From assembly GCA_002716825.1 (NCBI GenBank), contig PBCC01000002.1, forward strand, positions 1-42,079: a stretch of 42,079 nt of DNA. The letters run 5' to 3'. Each line of letters starts with the position of its first letter. The stretch's first letter is position 1. The notes beneath the pieces are model-generated. The model did no database searches. It was not told where the DNA came from and was given only the letters and a program-made list of their open reading frames with translations. Of this stretch, positions 35,071 through 42,079 are shown piece by piece. The position numbers and the translations under genes are program-made. Source of the DNA: Halobacteriovorax sp. GTDB taxonomy: Bacteria; Bdellovibrionota; Bacteriovoracia; Bacteriovoracales; Bacteriovoracaceae.

Positions 35071-36087
35071 ATATGTGATATTGATCAAAATGGTTACCCC
35101 GATATCTTAGTTAGTAATGCCAGTGGCTATCCCGATAAATTATGGATGAGCCGCAAAGACTCTAGAAGACCGGCGCCATTTTATAGTGATGTGGGAAAAA
35201 TTAGCGGCTTTGCTCAAGATAGAGACGGCGACTTTGCCCCGCGTGGGGGTGGCAATAGTTTTTACGCCCTGTGCGCCGATTATAATGATGATGGCCTAAT
35301 GGATATCGCCAAAGGCGAGCTTTTTCACTCCTATGATCCAGAATCACGCGATCGCTCATCGATATTAAGTGGCAGTACTTTTGATTATCCACCAAAGTTT
35401 ATTCGAACGGAATATCACCGTGACGATGGTTCTGGAAATTGGTCACAGGGTGATCGCAGGGGACTTTGGGAAGATCTCAATCTGGATGGGCATATTGATC
35501 TGATCGTCGAAAACTCAGGCTTTCCTCCCAAATCGCGCTTAGTCTTCTTCGAGCAACAGCCCAATCACTCATTTGAAGATAAGGCCGCTATCTATGGGCT
35601 CGATCTGGTCAATCCAAGTGGATCGATTACACTTGATTGGAATGGCGATGGCAAACCAGATCTGTTGGTCGGTCAAAACTCGCTTAGAACCGAGGCCATC
35701 ACTCCTAAAATCTTTGCTTTTGAAAATCATTTCCCAACTTCTTATCAGCACGTGAAGGTTTATCTGCGCGGGAAAAAATCAAACACTCACGGTATTGGTG
35801 CCAGTATCACGCTGCATACTGAAGGCGGTAAACAACTGCGCTTCGTGCACGAGAGCTTTGGAAATCTTCCATCTCAAACCTCAGAGGGAATCACTTTTGG
35901 TTTTGGAAGGCATAGGCCAATCAAGCTTGAAGTGAAGTGGCCTACATTGGTAAAGGCCAAGGGTAGAAAGCTGGTTCCAATGACCAAATCGTATTCACTT
36001 GGTAAGTACGATTTTTCGAAAATTAAAGAACTGACTCTTTGTGAAAGCGGAAAAGTCTATACGGGTTTTAAAGCCAGCTGCTTGTAG
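35071..36087 (+). CDS. FG-GAP/ASPIC-UnbV lipoprotein, C-terminal part (same frame after the TAG)
   Basis: The frame is open from 35071; the first ATG is at 35146, without a convincing ribosome site. It holds further propeller loops (DIDQNGYPDILV, DYNDDGLMDIAKG, DLNLDGHIDLIVE, DWNGDGKPDLLVG). It ends in an ASPIC/UnbV domain: VKVYLRGKKSNTHGIGASIT, FVHESFGNLPSQTSEGITFG and LEVKWPTL. The domain boundaries match one continuous protein with the ORF before it. A recent nonsense mutation, sequence error or readthrough explains the split better than two genes. The last 31 bases overlap the convergent response-regulator gene. Confidence 0.8.
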   Translation: MCDIDQNGYPDILVSNASGYPDKLWMSRKDSRRPAPFYSDVGKISGFAQDRDGDFAPRGGGNSFYALCADYNDDGLMDIAKGELFHSYDPESRDRSSILSGSTFDYPPKFIRTEYHRDDGSGNWSQGDRRGLWEDLNLDGHIDLIVENSGFPPKSRLVFFEQQPNHSFEDKAAIYGLDLVNPSGSITLDWNGDGKPDLLVGQNSLRTEAITPKIFAFENHFPTSYQHVKVYLRGKKSNTHGIGASITLHTEGGKQLRFVHESFGNLPSQTSEGITFGFGRHRPIKLEVKWPTLVKAKGRKLVPMTKSYSLGKYDFSKIKELTLCESGKVYTGFKASCL

Positions 36088-36764
36088 AAATAACCCTGTC
36101 CGCGTTTGTTTTGAATACACTCACTGAGTGCACCAAGTTTTTTTCTCAGCGAGCTTATATGCACGTCTACAGTGCGAGATAATGAGTCACTGTCTTGATC
36201 CCAAAGTTTTTCAAAGATTGTCTCGCGGTTAAAGATTCGCTCAGGTGAATCTATCATCATCTTTAAAATCAAAAACTCTTTATCTGTAAGGTCTAACTGA
36301 CTGATGGAGCCATCGGACTCCAGGAGAGTGGCCTTATGCATATACACATCGAGTGTAATCGGACCGGAAACAATAATATTGGGTCTAAACTTTAAAACCT
36401 GTTCTAAGTGTTTATCTAGAACAGCACGCAGTACTTTTAGATTGAGCGGCTTCTTTAGGTAGTCTCTTACACCAAGACCGTGGCTTTCGACTTCGTCGTT
36501 GATGGCATCACTACCTGTTAGGATAATGATATGATCAAGGTTGAGTAATCCAGACGTGCTGTAATCTCTAATAAAATCGAGCCCGTTTTCATCATTAATA
36601 TTTAAGTCGACCAAAACGAGGTGATAGTGATTAGACCTTAAATGGGTTAGCGCTTGCTTAAGGTTTTGCGCCGTATCCATATGAACTAAGGGATTGATGG
36701 CAGTTCTAAGTAGCTGATGTACTTCTACGTCATCATCAATCAGTAATATTGTTGGTTGTGACAT
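36057..36764 (-). CDS. OmpR/PhoB-type response regulator
   Basis: A 235-residue two-component regulator. The receiver domain covers residues 1-120, with acidic pocket Asp10-Asp12, phospho-acceptor Asp53 (LVLVDLNINDENG) and the conserved lysine in YLKKPLN. The C-terminal winged helix has LDLTDKEFLILKMM and RTVDVHISSLRKKLG, typical of the OmpR/PhoB family that binds direct repeats in promoters. No histidine kinase gene is adjacent, so it is an orphan here. A bulged hairpin lies directly upstream of its start. Its 3' end overlaps the FG-GAP lipoprotein gene. Confidence 0.93.
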   Translation of the reverse strand: MSQPTILLIDDDVEVHQLLRTAINPLVHMDTAQNLKQALTHLRSNHYHLVLVDLNINDENGLDFIRDYSTSGLLNLDHIIILTGSDAINDEVESHGLGVRDYLKKPLNLKVLRAVLDKHLEQVLKFRPNIIVSGPITLDVYMHKATLLESDGSISQLDLTDKEFLILKMMIDSPERIFNRETIFEKLWDQDSDSLSRTVDVHISSLRKKLGALSECIQNKRGQGYFYKQLALKPV

Positions 36765-36779
36765 ATTAATAGTTTAACT

Positions 36780-36809
36780 CTAGATATCGCTTTTTAGCAA
36801 AGCGTCTAG
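36780..36809. other. Long bulged hairpin upstream of the response regulator
   Basis: CTAGA (36780-36784) pairs with TCTAG (36805-36809), and CGCTTT (36788-36793) pairs with AAAGCG (36799-36804), with a 3-base bulge (TAT) and a 5-base loop. This is an 11-bp stem in the gap of 97 bases between the LysR gene and the response regulator. There is no T-run. It could be a protein-binding operator, a 5'-leader structure of the regulator mRNA, or a weak 3' end for the LysR transcript. Confidence 0.4.
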
Positions 36810-36861
36810 GTAAGAGTACGTTAATGTGTACATTGGATGGCGTGTTCTGGCTCAAGGTAGC

Positions 36862-37665
36862 TTAGTTGGCTCTTTGAACCAATTCAGCAAACTCTTTTAA
36901 GTGCATCGGCATACTCTTGTAATTCAAAGTGGTCATGAAGACTTCGCCGTTTGGAAGACCCGGGATCTCTTGAACCACGAGTGTATCGTTCTTCTTGAGA
37001 ACATGATCGGGTACCACTGCGATACCGACACTTTGTCTGGCCATATTCACGATGGTTGAAATGTCATCGACCATTGTAATCTGATCACTGGCTTTCTTGG
37101 AGATTTCAAATAAGTGATCATTGCTCGAAAAAACGATCCAGCGGTACTCAGAAAGCTTTTTGCGATTAACTTCACTTTTACTGATCAAGACGAATTTTTC
37201 ATCAAACAGCTTAAGTGAGCTAATTAGCTCCGATTGGATATTCTCAGTCGAGAAAACGATATCAAACTTGCCGTCTTCAATGCCGCGCTTAAGCTCATAT
37301 TGCTCAGCGATTTTAATATTCAGGTTTCGATTAGACTTTCGGTAGTACTTCACCAGAATTGGCGCGAACCAGTTCTTAAGAAGTCCGTGAAGAATGCCAA
37401 TATTGATAGGACGATCATCTTCACGTTTAAAAATTTCAAGCGCGACTTTATCAAAGCTTTGACCGGCCAAGAAAAGTTCTTTGCCTTTATTGGTAAGCAA
37501 TACTTTTTTCGATGATCTCACGATCAATTCTTCGCCCAGAGATTCTTCGAGCAATTTGATCTGCCTAGAGACGGCCGACTGGGCAATATTTAGGGACTCA
37601 GCCGCTTTAGAAAAGCTTGAGTGGCTAGCAGTTAGAATAAAGGCTTTGAGGTAACGATATTCCAT
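36862..37665 (-). CDS. LysR family transcriptional regulator
   Basis: A 267-residue regulator. Residues 1-60 form the LysR winged helix (SFSKAAESLNIAQSAVSRQIKLLEESLGEELIVRSSKKVLLT). The rest resembles the two-lobed periplasmic-binding-like effector domain (INIGILHGLLKNWFAPILV, VDDISTIVNMARQSVGIAVVPD), about 30 residues shorter than usual. It starts 7 bases after the IscA-like gene stops, on the same strand, so the two form an operon. The effector is unknown. LysR proteins usually act on nearby divergent genes, which here could be the M61 peptidase gene at 38167. Confidence 0.92.
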   Translation of the reverse strand: MEYRYLKAFILTASHSSFSKAAESLNIAQSAVSRQIKLLEESLGEELIVRSSKKVLLTNKGKELFLAGQSFDKVALEIFKREDDRPINIGILHGLLKNWFAPILVKYYRKSNRNLNIKIAEQYELKRGIEDGKFDIVFSTENIQSELISSLKLFDEKFVLISKSEVNRKKLSEYRWIVFSSNDHLFEISKKASDQITMVDDISTIVNMARQSVGIAVVPDHVLKKNDTLVVQEIPGLPNGEVFMTTLNYKSMPMHLKEFAELVQRAN

Positions 37666-37672
37666 TTCGGTC

Positions 37673-38077
37673 CTATTCTTTTAGGGGCAATTCTTTGGTC
37701 GGATCTTTGCGCCAAAACTTACCCTTAAAGTCAGCTTGGGCCATATTGGTGACGACAAAGCCTTCGGTCTCGGCCTCGAAGTCTTGTTTGAAATCTAAAT
37801 GAACAAAAGGCATGTAGCGAGCTGCAAAAGGATCAAAGGCAAAGAAGTGTCCGTCTGTGCCTTCGACTTCTACTAGGAAGTCTTCGTCATGGGGCGCATC
37901 AAAACCACACGCATAGTCAAAACCATCGCAGCCTTTTCCATCAATACTAAAACGGAAGACTTTATCAGCGACTGTAGGATCGAATTTCCACATCATTTGC
38001 AGTTGCGATAATGCCTGAGCTTGCACATCAAGTTGCGGTTTTACGATTCTATCTCTGTCGACCTTTGATGTACTCAT
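37673..38077 (-). CDS. IscA/HesB-like domain protein without the C-terminal Cys pair
   Basis: A 134-residue protein. The central part FRFSIDGKGCDGFDYACGFD (residues 41-60), with Cys50, matches the GCSGFxY region of A-type iron-sulfur carriers (IscA, ErpA, HesB). The following strands (EVEGTDGHFFAFDPFAARYM, VHLDFKQDFEAETEGFVVTN) keep the fold. The C-terminal CxC that binds the cluster in true carriers is missing; the end reads FWRKDPTKELPLKE. A second cysteine, Cys57, lies inside the GCDGFDYACG motif instead. It may bind metal differently or have lost cluster transfer. It is co-transcribed with a LysR gene. Confidence 0.7.
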   Translation of the reverse strand: MSTSKVDRDRIVKPQLDVQAQALSQLQMMWKFDPTVADKVFRFSIDGKGCDGFDYACGFDAPHDEDFLVEVEGTDGHFFAFDPFAARYMPFVHLDFKQDFEAETEGFVVTNMAQADFKGKFWRKDPTKELPLKE

Positions 38078-38166
38078 GTTAGACTAATAGTCCTTTGGCA
38101 AATATCTATATATCAGATAGAACTCTATAGCAGATGCCAAGAAATAGCGCAAAGGAAAGAACGGAA

Positions 38167-39891
38167 ATGACCATAATTTACAAGATTTCTATCCCTGAAC
38201 CTCATACGCATTATGTAAAAGTTAGCCTAGAGCTTGAACGTGTCGCTAACGCTAAGAACATGACGTTCTTCATGCCTGCCTGGTCTCCGGGCTCATATCT
38301 TGTGAGAGAGTATTCACGTCATATTAGGGGCCTGCGCGCTAGTAGTGATAAGGGCGCAAGATTGTTTGTGAAGCAAACCGACAAGAATCATTACTTCGTA
38401 GATTTCGATCATCCTGAGTTTAAATCTGATTGTAAAAATTTCGTGATCGACTATGAGATTTACTGCAATGAGCTGACGGTGAGAACTGCTCACGTCGACA
38501 CCACTCACGCCTTCTTGCATGGCCCGGCCGTTTTCCTAGGTGTTAGCGATGTGGAGATGAAAGATCTTGAAGTTCATCTGGATTTTCCACCGCTTTGGAG
38601 TCATGTTTCAACCACGCTTAAGGATATTTCTAAGCAGCGAGAAAAGTTCATCTACAGTGCTAAAAATTTTGATGAACTACTAGATAGTCCAATTGAAATT
38701 GGCTGCCAAGAAACTGATGGCTTCATGTTTGATAGGAAAGAGCATTGGTGGATTTACTGGGGGGCACTGCCGCCCATGAAGTGGAATCTAAAAGAAGATA
38801 TCAAAAAGATTGTCGAAACCGTGGCCGCGGTAACAGGGGAAACTCCCTATGAAAAATATATGTTCATGGCGCACTTTGCGCCGGGACTCTACGGTGGGCT
38901 AGAGCATGCCGATTCAACCGTATTGGCCTACGATCCTTTTAAGATGGTGGAGCGAAAAGGGTATCTCGATTGGCTGTCATTGGTGGCCCACGAATACTTC
39001 CATGTCTGGAATGTGAAGCGTATTCGCCCCAAGGCGCTTGGACCGTTTGATTACTCCAAAGAAAACTATACGAATCTTTTGTGGCTGTCCGAGGGCATGA
39101 CTGTCTTTATGGATGAGCTTTTAGTGGCAAGAAGTGGTCTTTCAACCCTTAGCGAATACCTTGAGCAGCAAAAAAATAATATCAACCGAATGCTTGCGAC
39201 ACCTGGTCGAAAATTTCATTCGCTCGAGGAGAGTTCTTTTAATGCATGGATAAAACTGTATCGCCCCGATGAGAACTCAGTGAATTCAACCGTCAGCTAT
39301 TATCTCAAAGGTGGACTGGTCTTTTTCGTACTCAATGCATGGATGGCGAAGGAAGGAAAGTCAGTTGATGATTTCATCAAGGCCCTGTGGAGTGATTACA
39401 AGGCGAGACCTCAGACAGGCCTGGAAGATGAAGAGGTTTTCAAAATTTTAGAAACTGTTGCTAGCAAAAAAATTGCGCAAAACTTTTCACATCTTGTTTC
39501 CACGACAGATGAACTGCCTTTAGATGAAGCCGCCAAACTATGCGGGTTAGAGATTATTTACGAACAAAGCCCAAAGCCTTGGACTGGTATGGACGTGCGC
39601 TATGATGGGGGACGCGTGATCGTGGATAAAGTTTATCTCGATGGGCCGGCCATGAAAGAGGGACTTAATGTTGGCGACGAGCTAATTAGTATGGGTGGTC
39701 TTCGCGTGCTCAAGGGCCAGTGGGAAAAAAATAGTGAATGGCTAAACTCGGGTACTCATTATGAAACTCTCGTGGCCCGCCATGGAAGACTTCATCAATT
39801 GAGCCTAACGCCTGGTTCGTCTCCGCGCGCGGTTAAAGAAATCAAGGTCTTAGACGAAACTCAGGCAAAGTTGAGCCTGGGTCTCAAGTAG
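38167..39891 (+). CDS. M61 family metallopeptidase with PDZ domain
   Basis: A 574-residue peptidase of the glycyl-aminopeptidase type. I chose ATG 38167, with AAGGA about 9 bases upstream. The ATG at 38134 would add 11 residues (MPRNSAKERTE) with no good ribosome site. The N-terminal beta domain starts TIIYKISIPEPHTHYVKVSLEL. The zinc motif HEYFH is at residues 275-279 (LVAHEYFHVWNVKRIRP), and the third ligand comes from LWLSEGMTVFMDEL. A PDZ domain around residues 480-560 has VYLDGPAMKEGLNVGDELISM. No signal peptide is evident, so it may act in the cytoplasm. It is divergent from the IscA-like/LysR operon. Confidence 0.9.
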   Translation: MTIIYKISIPEPHTHYVKVSLELERVANAKNMTFFMPAWSPGSYLVREYSRHIRGLRASSDKGARLFVKQTDKNHYFVDFDHPEFKSDCKNFVIDYEIYCNELTVRTAHVDTTHAFLHGPAVFLGVSDVEMKDLEVHLDFPPLWSHVSTTLKDISKQREKFIYSAKNFDELLDSPIEIGCQETDGFMFDRKEHWWIYWGALPPMKWNLKEDIKKIVETVAAVTGETPYEKYMFMAHFAPGLYGGLEHADSTVLAYDPFKMVERKGYLDWLSLVAHEYFHVWNVKRIRPKALGPFDYSKENYTNLLWLSEGMTVFMDELLVARSGLSTLSEYLEQQKNNINRMLATPGRKFHSLEESSFNAWIKLYRPDENSVNSTVSYYLKGGLVFFVLNAWMAKEGKSVDDFIKALWSDYKARPQTGLEDEEVFKILETVASKKIAQNFSHLVSTTDELPLDEAAKLCGLEIIYEQSPKPWTGMDVRYDGGRVIVDKVYLDGPAMKEGLNVGDELISMGGLRVLKGQWEKNSEWLNSGTHYETLVARHGRLHQLSLTPGSSPRAVKEIKVLDETQAKLSLGLK

Positions 39892-39959
39892 GTTCTAAAC
39901 TTTATTGAGTTTTCTTCCGAAAAACGAATAGATACCCCCTCTAGTGGAGGAAACTGTTC

Positions 39960-41441
39960 GTGAAATGGATCGCCAGATGGCCAGGAAAAATCCTAAAGCC
40001 CCATGATGGGCAGGAGCTGATTCAGCTTCTTGGCAGTGGTGTAATCAATGTTTACGACTATGTTTTCGATGTCACTTCCCACGAGTGGACCAGACTTCTA
40101 GAAATCGAACAAATTAAAGATGAGGTTATTTCTCATTTAGGTTTTGAACCCAATCCAAACGCGCCTGAGGCCAAAACTTTTGTTAAGCCTGACTTCGTTC
40201 CCCCCGCAGTACTCATTCAACATTCACAGGCTTTTGAAACAGGTTTTGATGATCCTGTGTTTTCAGCTGAGCCGGTCTCGAATGATTTTACTGTTTCAAG
40301 TGAAGAATTTGAGTTTCAAAAAAATCTAGTTGAGCAATTGCAAACGCAAAATGAAGAATTACAACTTCAGCTCTACCGCGCGACACACGATTCAAAGTCA
40401 AAAGAAGAGATCGAACAGCTTCACAAAGAGCTTGAGTTTCTAAAGTCTGAGGCGATGGAGCGAGAAGACGAGGTCCAATCGCTTAAGCTGGATAATGTCT
40501 CCTATAAAAATCGTATTCAAGAGCTTGAAGAGGGCAATGAACAACTCAATCAGGCCGTCACAGAAAAAGAAGAAAAATTAGAAGAGTATCTCAAAGAGAA
40601 TGAGAAAATTGTCGGAGAGTTTAAAAAGCTTGCGCAAAATAATCAGGCCATGAAAACTCGCTTGAGCGAAGTGGCCGCCAAAGTTGATAAAGAGCGCAAG
40701 CAAAGTGCCATGCTCAAACAAAACGTGGTGAAACTCAATGAAGGCTTGGTTCTTTTAAAGCGCAAAAGTGAGCGCGATAAAATTGCCATTCAAGACCTCG
40801 AGCGCTTCAAGAAAATTCATGATGCTAAAGAAGAACAAGAACTCAATCGCCTTATTGGTGACTCGTTTGAAGTTGATAACTCTGCCGTTTGGTGGATTAA
40901 GTACGAATCGGAAGAAAAAGGTCCCTATACCTACGCCGATATGCGCTCTTTTATGAAGTATGGCAAAATCACCAAGGCAACCACCAGTAAGAAGACTGGC
41001 GGCAATTGGCAAGAGCTTCAGTCGCATTTTGAATTTAAAAATGACGTCCTTTGCAAAGAAGAAATGAGAGATGGCAAAAAAGTTCAACGCTTCTTCATTA
41101 AGCGTGGTGACTTTAGAGCGCCGTTTTATGACCTGGCACAAATCGAAATTGGCGCCAACTCGTACAAAGGCTATTGCTCGTCGCTTTCTGTCGGCGGTTG
41201 TTTCATTGAGCTTTCAAAACTCGACAAGCTACGCATGGAAAAAGATGGCAAGGTACTCGTCAAAATTAAAGCTGGCACATTGAGCGAAGAGCTCAACGTT
41301 CGCGCAGTCATCAAAAATATCTCTGATAAAAGACCAAGAGGCCTAGGCCTTCAATTTGAAGGGCTAAATGAAGCTCAAAAAGATGTGATTATCAAATTTG
41401 TTCATCAATACGTTTCTTCAAGCTCAAAGAAAGCTGCCTAG
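39960..41441 (+). CDS. Coiled-coil protein with GYF-like and PilZ domains
   Basis: A 493-residue protein from GTG 39960 with a strong GGAGG site. Residues 1-60 and about 300-355 look like GYF_2-type modules (VWWIKYESEEKGPYTYADM). Residues 115-300 are a long coiled coil rich in Glu and Lys. The C-terminal PilZ domain starts around residue 375 with the arginine motif RGDFR (Arg382-Arg386). It continues with SLSVGGCFIEL, where the usual D/N-x-S-x-x-G is changed to S-x-S-x-G-G. PilZ domains bind cyclic di-GMP, so the protein is a likely effector, perhaps with altered affinity. The ribosome site lies in a small CCTC/GAGG hairpin. It is 68 bases after the M61 gene on the same strand. Confidence 0.85.
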   Translation: MKWIARWPGKILKPHDGQELIQLLGSGVINVYDYVFDVTSHEWTRLLEIEQIKDEVISHLGFEPNPNAPEAKTFVKPDFVPPAVLIQHSQAFETGFDDPVFSAEPVSNDFTVSSEEFEFQKNLVEQLQTQNEELQLQLYRATHDSKSKEEIEQLHKELEFLKSEAMEREDEVQSLKLDNVSYKNRIQELEEGNEQLNQAVTEKEEKLEEYLKENEKIVGEFKKLAQNNQAMKTRLSEVAAKVDKERKQSAMLKQNVVKLNEGLVLLKRKSERDKIAIQDLERFKKIHDAKEEQELNRLIGDSFEVDNSAVWWIKYESEEKGPYTYADMRSFMKYGKITKATTSKKTGGNWQELQSHFEFKNDVLCKEEMRDGKKVQRFFIKRGDFRAPFYDLAQIEIGANSYKGYCSSLSVGGCFIELSKLDKLRMEKDGKVLVKIKAGTLSEELNVRAVIKNISDKRPRGLGLQFEGLNEAQKDVIIKFVHQYVSSSSKKAA

Positions 41442-41638
41442 ACCACTGGTCAGCTTCGAAGATTCGCCAGTAAAATAAAACTAATTTCTAAATATTTTTT
41501 GATTTCTAAGTCTTTAGATTTTATAGATTTCTTCACATTTGTGACCACAATTAAAATAAACTTACTAGGTTTAGATCGATGAACACCCGATACTTTGAAG
41601 CACGCTAAATTGTGTTGCACGTTTGTTGGGAGTTCTGA

Positions 41639-42079
41639 ATGAAACAGTTTATTGCGATGCTTTGTCTTCTTTTTATTTTTCTCGGCTCAGCACTTGCCAA
41701 AAATTCCAAAGATTCACACAAGTCTTATCATAAAGACAAGAAAGAGCACCGCCATCACGACAAACATGACGACGACGACGATGACGACGACGATGACGAT
41801 GATGACGACGATCGCTGTGAAAAAACAGAGTTTAAAAGCTGGGACAAGCTCAAAACCTCGCGAACGCTAACTTACGTCGAAGACGAATCCAGCATAAGCG
41901 TTACTTCAACTTGTAAGATTAAGTTTCATAAAGATTTCAGCTTCAGCACAACGAAAGACTTGAGCATTTCGGCAAAGAAAATCGAGTTCAAAAAAGATAC
42001 GAACTTAATCGCTAAGCGTCTTTTATTAGCTGGCAGTAAGGAACTCAAGTTTAAAAAGAAATCTAAGCTATGCGCTGAT
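41639..42079 (+). CDS. Secreted His/Asp-rich protein (cut by the right edge)
   Basis: The ORF starts at ATG 41639 with GGGAG about 8 bases upstream and stays open to the window end (at least 147 codons). A signal peptide ends SALA near residue 20. The mature start is rich in Lys and His (HKSYHKDKKEHRHHDKH), followed by 15 consecutive aspartates encoded by GAC/GAT. The remaining part has short beta-like repeats with alternating Lys/Phe (CKIKFHKDFSFS, KKIEFKKDT). The His and Asp clusters suggest metal binding, perhaps calcium or zinc, in the periplasm or outside. I do not recognise a family; the C-terminus is missing. Confidence 0.75.
   Translation, partial: MKQFIAMLCLLFIFLGSALAKNSKDSHKSYHKDKKEHRHHDKHDDDDDDDDDDDDDDDRCEKTEFKSWDKLKTSRTLTYVEDESSISVTSTCKIKFHKDFSFSTTKDLSISAKKIEFKKDTNLIAKRLLLAGSKELKFKKKSKLCAD

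Noticed and set aside
41766-41812. GAC/GAT trinucleotide run as a slippage-type phase switch
   Set aside because: Slippage by whole triplets keeps the frame, so it cannot switch the gene off; it is noted only as a coding run of Asp.

Overview
The window looks like a chromosomal piece of a Gram-negative bacterium, most likely a Bdellovibrionota-type (Bacteriovoracia-like) organism. This placement is an inference. It rests on the complete type II secretion (T2SS) operon with a PilM-like GspL, the many secreted or lipidated proteins without assigned function, the moderately AT-rich coding sequence, and the overall gene style. There is no rRNA or tRNA marker to confirm it. No CRISPR array or insertion sequence was seen.

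Layout. Positions 1-8900 are an accessory region. A very large secreted RHS/YD-repeat protein runs leftwards from 6179 off the left edge. Its N-terminal part is teneurin-like, with Ig/PKD-like domains, a carboxypeptidase-regulatory-like domain, an EF-hand/dockerin-like loop, NHL repeats and then YD repeats. A single in-frame TAA at 2226-2228 interrupts it. The first 99 bases of the window recur perfectly, inverted, at 6759-6857. There they lead in frame into a second RHS C-terminal end (6858-7260) on the other strand, followed by small membrane proteins and a Cys-rich repeat lipoprotein. Recombination between the two arms would flip the promoter and N-terminal body of the RHS gene and give it the alternative tip.

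Positions 8900-17600 hold housekeeping and small genes: a DUF4430-like protein, a DUF1304 protein, argS, a small secreted protein, a GNAT acetyltransferase and an SRPBCC-like secreted protein. They also hold a two-gene type IIA topoisomerase that looks more like phage T4 or eukaryotic topo II than gyrase or topo IV, and an ihfA-like/merR operon. That operon ends in a strong terminator placed inside the convergent prenyl synthase gene.

Positions 17553-32346, on the minus strand, form one tightly packed operon gspC-D-E-F-G-H-I-J-K-L-M-N followed by a polyprenyl (farnesyl-type) synthase. gspH has no ATG, GTG or TTG start, and CTG is the best candidate. No prepilin peptidase (gspO) lies in the window, so it must be elsewhere.

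Positions 32544-42079 hold a VLCAD-like acyl-CoA dehydrogenase, an FG-GAP/ASPIC lipoprotein split by one in-frame TAG, an OmpR-type response regulator, an IscA-like protein with a LysR regulator, an M61 metallopeptidase with a PDZ domain, a coiled-coil/GYF/PilZ protein, and a secreted His/Asp-rich protein cut by the right edge. The general theme is export and surface function (T2SS, large secreted repeat proteins, lipoproteins, secreted small proteins) next to core DNA topology and nucleoid genes.
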